From: Mycobacterium interjectum
GTDB taxonomy: Bacteria > Actinomycetota > Actinomycetes > Mycobacteriales > Mycobacteriaceae
Reading direction: 5' to 3'
Length of the DNA stretch: 64,000 bases
Assembly (NCBI GenBank): GCA_002102225.1
Contig: LQPB01000092.1
Coordinates: 124,001-188,000, forward strand
The translations under genes and the position numbers were made by a program. Shown piece by piece: positions 42,528 to 52,286 of this stretch (within the stretch, counting starts at the first letter, position 1; every line of letters begins with the position of its first letter). The notes beneath the pieces are model-generated. The model saw only the letters and a program-made list of their open reading frames with translations, was not told the origin of the DNA and did not search any database.

Positions 42528-45500
42528 ATGAAGATTCCGGGCGTGGCCAGCGTCGTCGCCGGCGTGACCGGCGGGGCCGCGCAGGTGGTGCGGGCCGGCA
42601 TCTCCACCGCGGCGGGTGCCGCGGGGGCGGTGCAGATGCTCGCCAGCCCGGTGGTGGAGCTGGCCGGGCCGGTGGTTCAGTCGATGGCTCACACGACGGG
42701 GCGCGCGATCGGCGTCGGCCCTGAATCCGACCGTTCGCGCGGCGACGCGAGCCCCCCGGTGCGCTGGCAGAGCGGGCGCCGGGTGCATTTCGACCTCGAT
42801 CCGTTGCTGCCTTTCCCGCGCTGGCACGAGCATGCGGCGGTGGTGGAGGAGCCGGTTCGCCGCATCCCCGGAGTGGCCGCCGCCCACGTCGAGGGCGCAC
42901 TCGGCCGCCTCGTGGTCGAACTCGAGAGCGATGCCGACAGCGGCGCGGTGCTCGACGAGGTGCGAGGCACGGTGTGCCACGTCGCCGCCGATCTCACAAT
43001 GACGGGACCGAGGTCGGCGCCCCGGACCGCGCCGTTCGCCGACCCGGGTAATCCGTTGGCGATCCTGGTCCCGATGACCGCGGCGGCGATGGATGTCGCG
43101 GCGATCGGTGCGGCGGTCACCGGCTGGCTGGGTCGACTGCCCGTCGCGCCGCGCAGCGCGCGCGCCGCGGCCGCCCTGCTCAATCACCAACCGCGGGTGG
43201 TAGCCGTGCTGGAGTCGCGGCTGGGCCGCGTCGGCACCGACATCGCCCTCAGCGCCTCGACGGCGCTGGCCAACGGACTGACCCATGCCGTGGGCACGCC
43301 CCTGATCGACCTGGCGCAGCGCGGCCTGCAGCTCTCCGAAGCGTCGGCCCACCGGCAGCGATGGCGGGAGCGCGAGCCCGAGCTGGCCTCCCCGAAGCGG
43401 CCGCAAGCCCCGGTGGTTCCGGTCATCTCCTCGGCGGGGCCCAAAACGCAGGCGCCGCGGCACAATTGGGCGGCCGCCGCGGCGGGTGAAGTTTCCCACG
43501 TCGTGGTCGGCGGGGCCATCGACGCGGCCATCGACACCGCGAAGGGATCGATGGCCGGGCCCGTGGAGGAGTACGTCGATCAGGCGGCGAACGCCTCGTT
43601 GATCGCCGCGGCCGGCGCGCTGCTGGCCGGCGGTGGCACCGAAGACGCGGCGGGCGCGCTGCTGGCCGGCGTGCCGCGCGCAGCGCACGCGGGCCGGCAG
43701 GCGTTCGCCGCCGTGCTGGGCCGTGGGCTGGCCAACGCCGGACAACTGGTCCTCGACCCCGGCGCGTTGCGTCGGATGGATCGCGTGAAGGTGGTCGTCA
43801 TCGACGGAGCGGCGCTGCGGGGTGACAACCGCGCGGTGTTGCGGGCGCAGGGCGACATCCCGGGCTGGGACGAGGACCGGGTCTACGAGGTCGCCGACGC
43901 GCTGCTGCACGGCGAGGAGGCACCCGAGCCGGACCCAGATGAGTTGCCGGCCACCGGGGCGCGGCTGCACTGGATCCGCGCGCAGGGCCCCTCGGCGACG
44001 CCCGCCCAGGGGCTCGAGCATGCCGACCTGGTGGTCGACGGCGAACGCGTCGGCAGCGTCGACGTGGGATGGGAGGTCGACCCGTTCGCCATCCCGCTGC
44101 TGCAGACCGCCGCCCGGACCGGGGCGCGGGTGGTATTGCGTCACGTCGCCGGCACCGAAGACCTGACCGCCAGCGTCGCGGTGAGTCACCCGCCGGGCAC
44201 CCCGCTGCTGCAGCTGGTTCGCGACTTGCGGACGGATCGCGGGCCGGTATTGCTGATCACCGCGCTGCACCGGGACTTTGCGTCGACGGACACGTTGGCG
44301 GCGCTGGCGATCGCCGACGTCGGGGTCGCCCTCGACGATCCGCAGGCGGCGACGCCGTGGACGGCGGACATCATCACCGGCACCGATCTGGCGGCGGCGG
44401 TTCGGATCTTGTCGGCGCTGCCGGTGGCCCGGGAGGCGACGGAATCCGCGGTGCGCCTTGCCAAAGGCGGCAGCACCCTGGCCGGCCTCCTGCTGGTCAG
44501 CGGTGAGCCCGGCTCGGCCAACCCGCTCGCCGTGCAGCGCTGGCTCAATCCGGTCAACGCGGCGGCCGCGGCCGCGTTGATACAGGGAACCTTCTCGGCC
44601 AGCAGGGTGTTGCGGCTGCCCGATCCCACGCCGCAGCCGCTGACCGCGTGGCATGCCCTGGACCCCGAGATCGTCTACTCCCGCCTGACCAGCCGCACGC
44701 GGCCGCTTGCCGTCGAGCCCGGAATCGCCCCGTGGCGACAGGTTCTCGACGACCTGTCCTACAACCCGGTCATCGCGCCGCTGCGGGGTCCGGCGGCCCG
44801 GGTGGGCCGGCTGCTGTCGGCGACGCGGGCCGAGCTCGCCGATCCGCTGACGCCGATCCTGGCGGTGGGAGCGGCGGCGTCGGCCATCGTCGGCAGCAAT
44901 GTCGACGCCCTGCTGGTGGCCGGCGTGATGACCGCCAACGCGATCGCCGGCGGGGTGCAACGGTTGCGTGCCGAGGCGGCGGTCGCCGAACTGTTCGCCG
45001 AGCAGGAAAAGCACGCGCGCCGTGTCGTGCTCCCCACCGTGGCGACGGCCCACCGCCGGCTCGAGGCGGCCCGCACGACCGAGCGGACGGTCACGGTGAG
45101 CGCGAAATCGCTGCGCCCGGGCGAAATCATCGACCTCGCCGCGCCGGAGGTGGTGCCGGCGGACGCACGACTGCTGGTGGCCGACGACCTGGAGGTCGAC
45201 GAGTCCTTCCTCACCGGCGAGTCGCTGCCGGTCGACAAGCAGGTCGAGCCCGTCGCCGCCGCCGACTCCGACCGGGCCAGCATGCTGTTCGAGGGCAGCA
45301 CCATCGTCGCCGGGCGCGCGCGGGCGATCGTCGTCGCCACCGGTGCCGGCACCGCCGCGCAGCGGGCGCTGACGGCGATCGCCGATGTCGAGTCGGCCGC
45401 GGGCGTGCAGGCCCGGTTGCGGGAACTGACCAGCAAAGTGCTTCCGCTGACGCTGGCCGGTGGCGCCGCCGTGACCGGTCTGGCGCTGGCGCACCGAAGC

Positions 45501-47372
45501 TCGCTGCGGCAAGCGGTCGCCGATGGCGTCGCCATCGCCGTGGCCGCCGTTCCCGAGGGCCTGCCGTTGGTGGCCACCCTTGCCCAGCTCGCCGCCGCCC
45601 AGCGGTTGTCACGGCGGGGGGCGCTGGTCCGCACACCGCGCGCCATCGAGGCGCTCGGCCGGGTGCAGACGGTGTGCTTCGACAAGACCGGCACGCTCAC
45701 CGAGAACCACCTGCGCGTCGTTTCCGCGGTGCCGCACGGGACCAGCGCGCAGGGCCCGCTTCCCGAAGCCGGTGACCCGCAGGCCGCCGAGGTGCTGCGC
45801 GTCGCCGCACGGGCATGCACCCAGCCGCACAACGGGCAGGGCCACGCGCACGCCACCGACGAGGCCATCCTCACGGCCGCCAATTCCCTTGATGGCCGCG
45901 GTGATTCGGAATGGACGGTGCTCGCCGAGGTGCCGTTCGAATCCAGTCGCGGCTACTCCGCATCGATCGGCAGCGCGAACTCGGCGGGCCCGATGCTGAT
46001 GGTCAAGGGTGCACCCGAGCAGATTCTGCCGCGCTGCCGGTTCACCGACGCGGACGCCGACCCGGACCACGCGGAGTCGTTGGTGATGCGCCTCGCCGAA
46101 CAAGGCCTGCGGGTGCTGGCCGTGGCGCAGCGCCGCTGGGACGGCGGGACCACCGAGGAGGAAACCGACGCCGACAACGTCGACGCCGCAGCGCACGACT
46201 TGGAATTGGTCGGCTACGTCGGTTTGGCCGACACCGCGCGGGCGTCGGCGCGGCCGCTGATCGAGACGCTGGTGGAGGCCGGTCGCAGGGTGGTGCTGAT
46301 CACCGGCGACCACCCGGTGACGGCCCGCGCGATCGCCCGCCAACTCGGCCTGCCGTCGGACGCGCGAGAGATCACCGGCGCCGAGCTCACCGCCCTCGAC
46401 GAGGACGCCCGCGCCAAGCTCGCCGCCGACGTCCAGGTGTTCGCCCGCGTCAGCCCGGAACAGAAGGTGCAGATCGTCGCGGCGCTGCAGCACAGCGGGC
46501 AGGCGGTCGCGATGGTCGGTGACGGCGCCAACGACGCCGCCGCGATCCGGATGGCAGACGTGGGCATCGGGGTGAGCGGCCGCGGTTCGTCGGCCGCGCG
46601 CGGCGCCGCCGATATCGTCTTGACCGACAACGACCTTGGCGTGCTGATCGACGCGTTGGTCGAAGGCCGCGGGATGTGGGGCGGTGTGAAAGATGCGGTC
46701 AGCATTCTGGTCGGCGGCAACGTGGGTGAGGTGCTCTTCACCATCATCGGCACCGCGCTGGGGACCGGTCGCGCGCCGGTGGGCACGCGTCAGCTGCTGT
46801 TGGTGAACCTGCTGACCGACATGTTTCCCGCCCTCGCGGTCGCCGTCACCCCGCAGTACCCGCAGCCCGAAGAGGACGAGGAGGGCGCGGACCGCGACGC
46901 CGAGGAAATGCAGCGGGCCTTCCAGCTCGCCGCGCTGTCCGAACCCTCGCCGTCCCTCGACGCGCCGCTGATGCGCCAGATCGTCACCCGCGGCGCCATC
47001 ACAGCCGCCGGCGCGACAGCGGCCTGGGCCATCGGCCGCTGGACCCCGGGCACCGAACGCCGCACGGCGACAATGGGTCTCACCGCATTGGTCACCACGC
47101 AGCTCGCGCAGACCCTGCTGACGCGCCGCCACAGCCCGCTGGTCATCGCCACAGCGCTGGGCAGCGCCGGCGTCCTGGTCGCCATCGTCCAGACCCCCGG
47201 CGTCAGCCAGTTCTTCGGCTGCACTCCGCTGGGGCCCGTCGCGTGGTCCGGCGTCATCGGTGCGACGGCCGGCACCACCGCCGTGTCGGTGCTGGCGCCC
47301 AATTGGCTGGCCAGGAGGGTCGCCGCGCTCGAACCCAAGCAGCTCGAGGCCTGGGCGGGCTCAGGTCAATAG
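42528..47372 (+). CDS. ctpI: Giant cation-transporting P-type ATPase CtpI with a degenerate N-terminal ATPase-like half
   Basis: The 1614-aa product is close to M. tuberculosis CtpI (Rv0107c, about 1632 aa). The C-terminal half is a normal P2-type pump: TGES at 896-899, PEGLP at 1009-1013, phosphorylated Asp1052 in DKTGTLT, and GDGAND at 1331-1336, with about ten spans in total. The N-terminal half repeats the scheme without activity: an HMA-like segment near residues 105-150, VVVIDGAALRG where DKTGT should be (Asp426), and an ADVGVALDDP hinge remnant near 600. The transported cation is unproven (Mg2+ or Ca2+ have been proposed for relatives). ATG 42528 follows GGTGAAGGGTGAGGG. It ends overlapping the convergent ligase gene by 12 bases. 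Confidence 0.93.
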   Translation: MKIPGVASVVAGVTGGAAQVVRAGISTAAGAAGAVQMLASPVVELAGPVVQSMAHTTGRAIGVGPESDRSRGDASPPVRWQSGRRVHFDLDPLLPFPRWHEHAAVVEEPVRRIPGVAAAHVEGALGRLVVELESDADSGAVLDEVRGTVCHVAADLTMTGPRSAPRTAPFADPGNPLAILVPMTAAAMDVAAIGAAVTGWLGRLPVAPRSARAAAALLNHQPRVVAVLESRLGRVGTDIALSASTALANGLTHAVGTPLIDLAQRGLQLSEASAHRQRWREREPELASPKRPQAPVVPVISSAGPKTQAPRHNWAAAAAGEVSHVVVGGAIDAAIDTAKGSMAGPVEEYVDQAANASLIAAAGALLAGGGTEDAAGALLAGVPRAAHAGRQAFAAVLGRGLANAGQLVLDPGALRRMDRVKVVVIDGAALRGDNRAVLRAQGDIPGWDEDRVYEVADALLHGEEAPEPDPDELPATGARLHWIRAQGPSATPAQGLEHADLVVDGERVGSVDVGWEVDPFAIPLLQTAARTGARVVLRHVAGTEDLTASVAVSHPPGTPLLQLVRDLRTDRGPVLLITALHRDFASTDTLAALAIADVGVALDDPQAATPWTADIITGTDLAAAVRILSALPVAREATESAVRLAKGGSTLAGLLLVSGEPGSANPLAVQRWLNPVNAAAAAALIQGTFSASRVLRLPDPTPQPLTAWHALDPEIVYSRLTSRTRPLAVEPGIAPWRQVLDDLSYNPVIAPLRGPAARVGRLLSATRAELADPLTPILAVGAAASAIVGSNVDALLVAGVMTANAIAGGVQRLRAEAAVAELFAEQEKHARRVVLPTVATAHRRLEAARTTERTVTVSAKSLRPGEIIDLAAPEVVPADARLLVADDLEVDESFLTGESLPVDKQVEPVAAADSDRASMLFEGSTIVAGRARAIVVATGAGTAAQRALTAIADVESAAGVQARLRELTSKVLPLTLAGGAAVTGLALAHRSSLRQAVADGVAIAVAAVPEGLPLVATLAQLAAAQRLSRRGALVRTPRAIEALGRVQTVCFDKTGTLTENHLRVVSAVPHGTSAQGPLPEAGDPQAAEVLRVAARACTQPHNGQGHAHATDEAILTAANSLDGRGDSEWTVLAEVPFESSRGYSASIGSANSAGPMLMVKGAPEQILPRCRFTDADADPDHAESLVMRLAEQGLRVLAVAQRRWDGGTTEEETDADNVDAAAHDLELVGYVGLADTARASARPLIETLVEAGRRVVLITGDHPVTARAIARQLGLPSDAREITGAELTALDEDARAKLAADVQVFARVSPEQKVQIVAALQHSGQAVAMVGDGANDAAAIRMADVGIGVSGRGSSAARGAADIVLTDNDLGVLIDALVEGRGMWGGVKDAVSILVGGNVGEVLFTIIGTALGTGRAPVGTRQLLLVNLLTDMFPALAVAVTPQYPQPEEDEEGADRDAEEMQRAFQLAALSEPSPSLDAPLMRQIVTRGAITAAGATAAWAIGRWTPGTERRTATMGLTALVTTQLAQTLLTRRHSPLVIATALGSAGVLVAIVQTPGVSQFFGCTPLGPVAWSGVIGATAGTTAVSVLAPNWLARRVAALEPKQLEAWAGSGQ

Positions 47373-48956
47373 CTCCTTGCGCACCACCTTGCCGGCGGGG
47401 TTGCGCGGAATGCTGTCGACGATGTTGATGTCCCGCGGCTGTTCGAAGCGCGACACCCGGCCCTTGAGGTAGTCACCCAACGCCGACGGGTCGATGCTGC
47501 GCCCCGGCCGCACGACCACGAAGGCGGCCAGTCGATGACCGAACCGCTCGTCGGGAACGCCGATGACGGCGTTGTCGGCGACGTCGGGGTGCTCGGCGAG
47601 CGCGTTCTCCACCGCGCGCGGATAGACGTTCTCACCGCCCGAGATGATCATGTCGTCCTCGCGGCCGACGATGAAGAGCCGCCCGGCGTTGTCGAAGTAG
47701 CCCATGTCCCCGGTGCTCGTCATGTTTTCGATGACGGCCTTGGCCTCCCCCGAGCCCTCCGTGTAGCCCTCGCTCGCCAGCTCGCCGCCGACGAAGATGC
47801 GCCCGGTGACGCGCGGGCCGACGGGTCGGTCGTTCTTGTCGAAGATGCGCACCGGGCAGCCGGCGACCGGCTTTCCGACAGTCTCGGGAGCCTCCCGCAG
47901 GTCGGCCGGCGTCGCCAACGCACCGATGCCGACTTCGGTGGAGCCGTAGCCGTTGTAGAGGATGTCGCCGTAGGTGTCCATGAACCGCTGGCCCAGGGTT
48001 GGATCCAACCGGTCCCCGCTGGACAGCGCCACGCGCAGATAGGGCAATGGGTTTCGCGCCCGCACCCGCTGCGGCAGGTCCAGGATGCGAGCAAGCACCA
48101 CCGGAACCGCGGTGAACGCGTCGGCGCGGTGCAGCGACGCCTGCGCCAGCGCGGCCTCGGCGTCGAAGTGGCGATGCGTCAGCACGGTTCCGCCCAGGGC
48201 CACCGTCAGCATCAGCATGCCGAGGCCCAGCCCGTGAAACATGGGCATCGCCACCGAGATTCGCGAACCGGTCTGCAGCCCGGTGCGATCGAGGATCGTC
48301 ACCCAAACGCCGACCGCCGAGCGCAGCTGCGGGGTACGTGGCACGCCCTTGGGCTTGCCGGTCGTTCCCGACGTCAGCAGAACGATCCGGCCGGGTGCGG
48401 CCACCCGGGGTCTCGGGCGTCGCGGCCCCTCGTCGCGCACATCGACCCGGGCCGGGTCGACGAGGGCGACCGATGCGTCGGTCGCGGCGCGCGCCCGCTC
48501 GGCGAATTCGTCATCGGCGACGATCGTGGTGATCCGGTGTGCGCTCAGCGCGGCGGCCAGCGCATCGGTGCGGAAATCGGTATTGACGAGCACCACGTCG
48601 GCGCCGACCAGGGCTATGGCGAAGAACGCCTTGACGAACCCCCGCCCGTTGCGGCACATGACGCCGACCGCGCGCCCGGGACCCTCCCCGCCGTCGGACA
48701 GCTCGCGGGCGAGCGCGTCGGCTTCCGACCGCAGATCCCGGTAGGTGAGGGCGCCGTCGTCGTCGACGATGGCCGCCCGGTCCGGCCACCGGGCCGCCGT
48801 GACGCCCAACAGCGTGTAGGGATTCGTTCCGCCGCGCCGCGCCTCGCGAAGCACCCGCACCACCGCCGCCGGGGAGGGCGGGCCCAGCAGTCCGGACCGC
48901 AGCAGCGCCCGCGTCGCCGTCGCGACCACGCCGTCCCGCGAGGCGAACGCGGTCAC
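47361..48956 (-). CDS. FadD-type acyl-CoA/AMP ligase
   Basis: The protein has 531 aa from GTG 48956, which overlaps the upstream SDR stop by four bases (GTGA). It has ANL motifs LLTSGTTGKPKGVPR, YNGYGSTEVG, STGDMGYFD, and GREDDMIISGGENVYP, with the catalytic Lys in PRNPAGKVVRKELL. The N-terminal 80 residues (ATATRALLRSGLL ... LREARRGGTNPYTLLG) are typical of mycobacterial FadD enzymes paired with an SDR in lipid modification. The substrate is probably a fatty acid. The extension to 49301 is an artefact. It is convergent with ctpI. Confidence 0.88.
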   Translation of the reverse strand: MTAFASRDGVVATATRALLRSGLLGPPSPAAVVRVLREARRGGTNPYTLLGVTAARWPDRAAIVDDDGALTYRDLRSEADALARELSDGGEGPGRAVGVMCRNGRGFVKAFFAIALVGADVVLVNTDFRTDALAAALSAHRITTIVADDEFAERARAATDASVALVDPARVDVRDEGPRRPRPRVAAPGRIVLLTSGTTGKPKGVPRTPQLRSAVGVWVTILDRTGLQTGSRISVAMPMFHGLGLGMLMLTVALGGTVLTHRHFDAEAALAQASLHRADAFTAVPVVLARILDLPQRVRARNPLPYLRVALSSGDRLDPTLGQRFMDTYGDILYNGYGSTEVGIGALATPADLREAPETVGKPVAGCPVRIFDKNDRPVGPRVTGRIFVGGELASEGYTEGSGEAKAVIENMTSTGDMGYFDNAGRLFIVGREDDMIISGGENVYPRAVENALAEHPDVADNAVIGVPDERFGHRLAAFVVVRPGRSIDPSALGDYLKGRVSRFEQPRDINIVDSIPRNPAGKVVRKELLT

Positions 48957-49855
48957 GAGCGGGCCTCGCGCGCCGCGGAATCGGCGAAGAACCGCCGGTG
49001 CCACAACCGGGCCGCACGTTCGGCGGGCCCCGCCAGCAGCACCGAGGCCAGCTCGGCCGGCCACACCCAGGGCGGTTCGTTGGTGCGGGGCCGCTCGATG
49101 ACCGCCTTGGCGATGGCGTCGGCGGCTTCGTCCGGAGACATGCCGGGCAGCCGGCCCAGGATCGGCGTGGGTGCGATCATCCGGGTGCGCACCAGCGCGA
49201 AGTAAACCGTCGTGACGTCCACACCGTCGGCGTGCAATTCCGGTGCCACGCTGCGCAGCCAGCGGTCGAACGCGCCCTTGGACGCCTGGTAGGCGCCCCA
49301 CTGCGGGCCGGGAACCACGCGCACGCCGACGCTCGAGACGTTCACGATGTGCCCGGCGCCGCGCTCGCGCATGGCCGGTAGCAACCCCAGCAGCAGCCAG
49401 ATCGGTCCCAGGTAGTTGATGTCGATGGTGCGCTGAAAGTCGTGCGGCCGGTCGTACTGGTCATGCAACGAGCGGCGCAACGACTTGCCGGCGTTGCTCA
49501 CCACGATGTCGAGCGGGCCGTAGTCCTCGGTGATCTGCTTCGTCAGCGCGCCGACGGCGGCCTCGTCGGTCAGGTCGGTGGGGTAGGCAACCGCCCGGCC
49601 GCCGCCCGCGTTGATCGCCGCCGCAAGGTCCTCCAATTTGTCCGCCGACCGTGCGACGACGAGCACCGTCGCCCCGGCGGCCGCCATCGCGCGGGCCGTC
49701 GCCTCGCCGATCCCGTAGGACGCGCCCGTCACCAATGCCGTCTTGCCCGAAACGGTCTCGCGCAGCTTGTCCGGGTTCGAGAGCCGCGCCGGATTGGCCA
49801 CGCGGTCGGTGGCCGCTGCAAGGACTCGCTGGAAGGGCTGTGCTATCACGTTCAC
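48953..49855 (-). CDS. Short-chain dehydrogenase paired with the FadD gene
   Basis: The protein has about 300 aa from GTG 49855; a GTG about 21 bases further upstream is also usable, and neither has a strong ribosome binding site. SDR motifs are ALVTGASYGIGEATA, NAGKSLRR, SSVGV and AYQASKGAFDRWL. A long C-terminal segment with a hydrophobic patch (WVWPAELASVLLAGPAERAARLW) is seen in membrane-associated acyl reductases or ketoreductases of lipid metabolism. The translational overlap with the ligase gene means the pair likely acts on one lipid substrate. Confidence 0.85.
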   Translation of the reverse strand: MNVIAQPFQRVLAAATDRVANPARLSNPDKLRETVSGKTALVTGASYGIGEATARAMAAAGATVLVVARSADKLEDLAAAINAGGGRAVAYPTDLTDEAAVGALTKQITEDYGPLDIVVSNAGKSLRRSLHDQYDRPHDFQRTIDINYLGPIWLLLGLLPAMRERGAGHIVNVSSVGVRVVPGPQWGAYQASKGAFDRWLRSVAPELHADGVDVTTVYFALVRTRMIAPTPILGRLPGMSPDEAADAIAKAVIERPRTNEPPWVWPAELASVLLAGPAERAARLWHRRFFADSAAREARS

Positions 49856-50094
49856 GTTCGCCGCCGCATTCACTCCGAATTGCGCGCCGAGTCTGCGGCT
49901 CTGGCTTGACCGTGCGCCTCGACTCGAGCTACAGCTAGCAGACCACACCGGCGTCCGGCCCCGCGCCTGGGGCCCGGCGTTTCCCGTCGGGTCGCGGCCG
50001 TTGCGAGGCAAGCCGACGGGCTATTTTACGACTCTGAAACAATTGCCAGAAAAATCTCTGTTTAGGCAACGGTTGACATGGGCACAATTGCGGC

Positions 50095-50826
50095 ATGATC
50101 GCACGTCATCTCCCTCGTTTCCTTGGTTCCGCGGCAGTCGCGGCCGCCGGCCTCAGCGCCTCGGTTCTCGCGCCTGCCATCCCGTTAGCCTCCGCCCAGT
50201 GCCCGGACGTCCAGGTGGTGTTCGCCCGCGGTACGGGTGAGCCCCCGGGTGTCGGGCCCACCGGGCAGGCGTTCGTCGATGACCTGCGCTCGCGGGTCGG
50301 CGGAAAGTCGTTCGACGTGTATCCGGTCAACTACCCCGCCAGCAACGACTGGGACACCGGTCTCGACGGCATCCGGGACGCCGGCGCGCACGTCGTGTCC
50401 ATGGCGCACGACTGCCCCAACACCAAAATGGTGCTCAGCGGCTACTCCCAGGGCGCGGCCGTGATGGGCTTCGTCACCTCGGCCGCCGTGCCCGACGGGG
50501 TGGATCCCGCCACGGTGCCCAAGCCGCTGGATCCCTCCGTGGCCGACCACGTGTCGTCGGTCGTGCTGTTCGGGATGCCGAACGTCCGCGCGATGAACTT
50601 CCTCAACGAGCCCCCGGTCGCCATCGGCCCGCTTTATCAGCCCAAGACGATCAAGGTGTGCGCCCCCGAGGACCCGGTCTGCTCCGACGGCATGAACTTC
50701 GCCGCGCACGACACGTACGCATCCGACGGCCAGATCATCGACAAGGGCGCCGCCTTCGCGGCCAGTCGCCTCGGCGGCAACGGCGCCAGCCCGGCCGGGG
50801 CTCCCGGTGGGGGGTTTGGCACCTAG
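50095..50826 (+). CDS. Secreted cutinase-like esterase (Culp family)
   Basis: The protein has 243 aa with a signal peptide ending near LASAQCPD (mature start about residue 35). Cutinase residues are nucleophile Ser118 in GYSQGAA, Asp193 in CAPEDPVC and His205 in AAHDTYASDG; disulfide cysteines are in CPDVQVV and AHDCPNTK. A Gly/Ala/Pro-rich tail ends the protein. Mycobacterial Culps (Cfp21, Cut2 and others) cleave ester lipids or phospholipids outside the cell. ATG 50095 is the first possible codon and is close to a TTGACA-like element at 50073. Confidence 0.93.
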   Translation: MIARHLPRFLGSAAVAAAGLSASVLAPAIPLASAQCPDVQVVFARGTGEPPGVGPTGQAFVDDLRSRVGGKSFDVYPVNYPASNDWDTGLDGIRDAGAHVVSMAHDCPNTKMVLSGYSQGAAVMGFVTSAAVPDGVDPATVPKPLDPSVADHVSSVVLFGMPNVRAMNFLNEPPVAIGPLYQPKTIKVCAPEDPVCSDGMNFAAHDTYASDGQIIDKGAAFAASRLGGNGASPAGAPGGGFGT

Positions 50827-50837
50827 GCCCGGCTAGT

Positions 50838-50884
50838 CCCGATGGTGGCGACCCGCTTCTCGCGGCTACGGCGCGCTCGCGATC
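50838..50884. repeat. Short intergenic repeat, copy 3
   Basis: CCCGATGGTGGCGACCCG begins 47 bases ending GCTCGCGATC. It shares 16 of the first 18 bases with the copy at 28383. It fills the gap between the cutinase stop and the LuxC-like gene stop, two convergent genes, where a terminator or REP-like role would be natural. Confidence 0.55.
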
Positions 50885-52283
50885 ACCAGTGGTCGCCGAC
50901 AAAGCCCTTGTTGCGCATCAGGTGATCCGCCAGGAACCCGTTGTGGGGTATTTCGGGCGCCGCATAGCAGGTCGGGTGCGGGTCGCGGTACACGTTGGTG
51001 ATCGTCGGTTCGTCGAGCAAGTCATCGAGCAGCCGGTCGTCGCCGGTGATGGCCGTGACGACCAATGAGTGCCGCAGCGGCTCGATGCCGGCGGCGCGCG
51101 ACCACGGCGACACCCACACGCACGGAAACGGCAACTCGACGTTGAGCTTGCCGATATCGGGCTCGGTTAGCAGGTGCACGGCCGGCCGCAGCGCAGCGCA
51201 CCCGTCCCCGACCGCGGCGACCACCTGATCGGCGCCGAGCAGCGGCGCCGCTCCGGCCGCCTTGGCCGCCAGGTAGGTCGCCACCGCGCGCGCCTGCTCG
51301 AGGGGCTGAGTGGGCAAGACCGCGCGCTCGTCGTCGCTGGGCAGCGGCCGGATCGTCGCGAGCCGCTCGGCGATCGCCCGGGCCAATGGGGCGGGGTCGC
51401 CCTCGTAGAGCACCGCGCTGGCATTGACGCACGCCATCCCGCCCAGGTTGGCGATCGAGTCGACGACCAGGTCGAGGTGGTCGCGCCAATCCCGGTCGGC
51501 CGTGATCAGGATCTTGGTGTGCCCGGGTCCGTTCACCACCACCGCGGGGTCGCCGGCGTACTTGTTCACCACGTCCTGGCCGCCGTAGACCATGGCCACG
51601 TCCGCCGACCGCACGATCTCGTCGGCTCCGCGGTGGTCGGTGGGCAAATACGCCGCGTCTTCGGGACGAAACCCCGACTGCCGCAGGGCGTTCACCAGTC
51701 GGTGCGCGGTCAGCGGCTCGCGGCGCGACGGCCGGACCGCCACGCGGTATCCCAACGCCAGTGCCTGCGGCCACAGCCCGTGCACGCCCGGGCCGTTCCC
51801 GGCCGCGTGCACGGCGAACACCGCTCCGCGGCGGGCCCACACCGCGCCGCCGCGGGTGGGCTGCTCGCGCCAGTCGAGCGCGGCGCCAACGGGTCGGGCC
51901 GCTCGCACCGCATCGAAAGCCGAGGCGACGGCGTGCGCCACGTCGTGTGCCCCGGCGCGGGCCACCGCGATGGGCAGCCCGGATATGCCGCTGGCCAGGC
52001 GAACGTAGCCGTCGAAATCGAGCCCGCCGATGACCGCGGTGGTGAAGAGCTCGGCCGCTTTGCCGAGCGCCGCTTCGCGCTCGGCGACGGGCAGCGGCCG
52101 GCTTTTGCGCTGCGTTCCGATGGTGCGCGAAACATACAGCGGCGGAACGATGCTCAGCTCGGCAACGGCGGCGCCCGCGGTGCTCGTAATGATTTCGCGG
52201 TTGCGGGTGCGGTAATCGCCGCCCGGACCGAGCGCATCGATTCGGAGCAGATCGGTTGCGGGAAAGGCTTGTTCGGATCCCAT
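50883..52283 (-). CDS. LuxC-like acyl-CoA/acyl-protein reductase
   Basis: The 466-aa protein has the aldehyde-dehydrogenase-like fold of LuxC/fatty acyl reductases: AVHAAGNGPGVHG for cofactor binding and a nucleophile Cys285 in LGGMACVNAS. PHNGFLADHLMR is near the end. LuxC takes an activated acyl group to the aldehyde with NADPH. The gene lies three bases after a LuxE-like acyl-activating gene on the same strand, giving a complete acid-to-aldehyde module without luciferase genes. Alternative: a benzoyl-CoA- or phenylacetaldehyde-type reductase. Confidence 0.8.
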   Translation of the reverse strand: MGSEQAFPATDLLRIDALGPGGDYRTRNREIITSTAGAAVAELSIVPPLYVSRTIGTQRKSRPLPVAEREAALGKAAELFTTAVIGGLDFDGYVRLASGISGLPIAVARAGAHDVAHAVASAFDAVRAARPVGAALDWREQPTRGGAVWARRGAVFAVHAAGNGPGVHGLWPQALALGYRVAVRPSRREPLTAHRLVNALRQSGFRPEDAAYLPTDHRGADEIVRSADVAMVYGGQDVVNKYAGDPAVVVNGPGHTKILITADRDWRDHLDLVVDSIANLGGMACVNASAVLYEGDPAPLARAIAERLATIRPLPSDDERAVLPTQPLEQARAVATYLAAKAAGAAPLLGADQVVAAVGDGCAALRPAVHLLTEPDIGKLNVELPFPCVWVSPWSRAAGIEPLRHSLVVTAITGDDRLLDDLLDEPTITNVYRDPHPTCYAAPEIPHNGFLADHLMRNKGFVGDHW

Positions 52284-52286
52284 TGT

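Noticed and set aside
42438..45512. A 1024-codon open frame on the minus strand, opposite ctpI
   Set aside because: It is very Arg/Gly/Gln-rich with no domain, has no ribosome binding site, and is the mirror of a clear P-type ATPase; a high-GC artefact.
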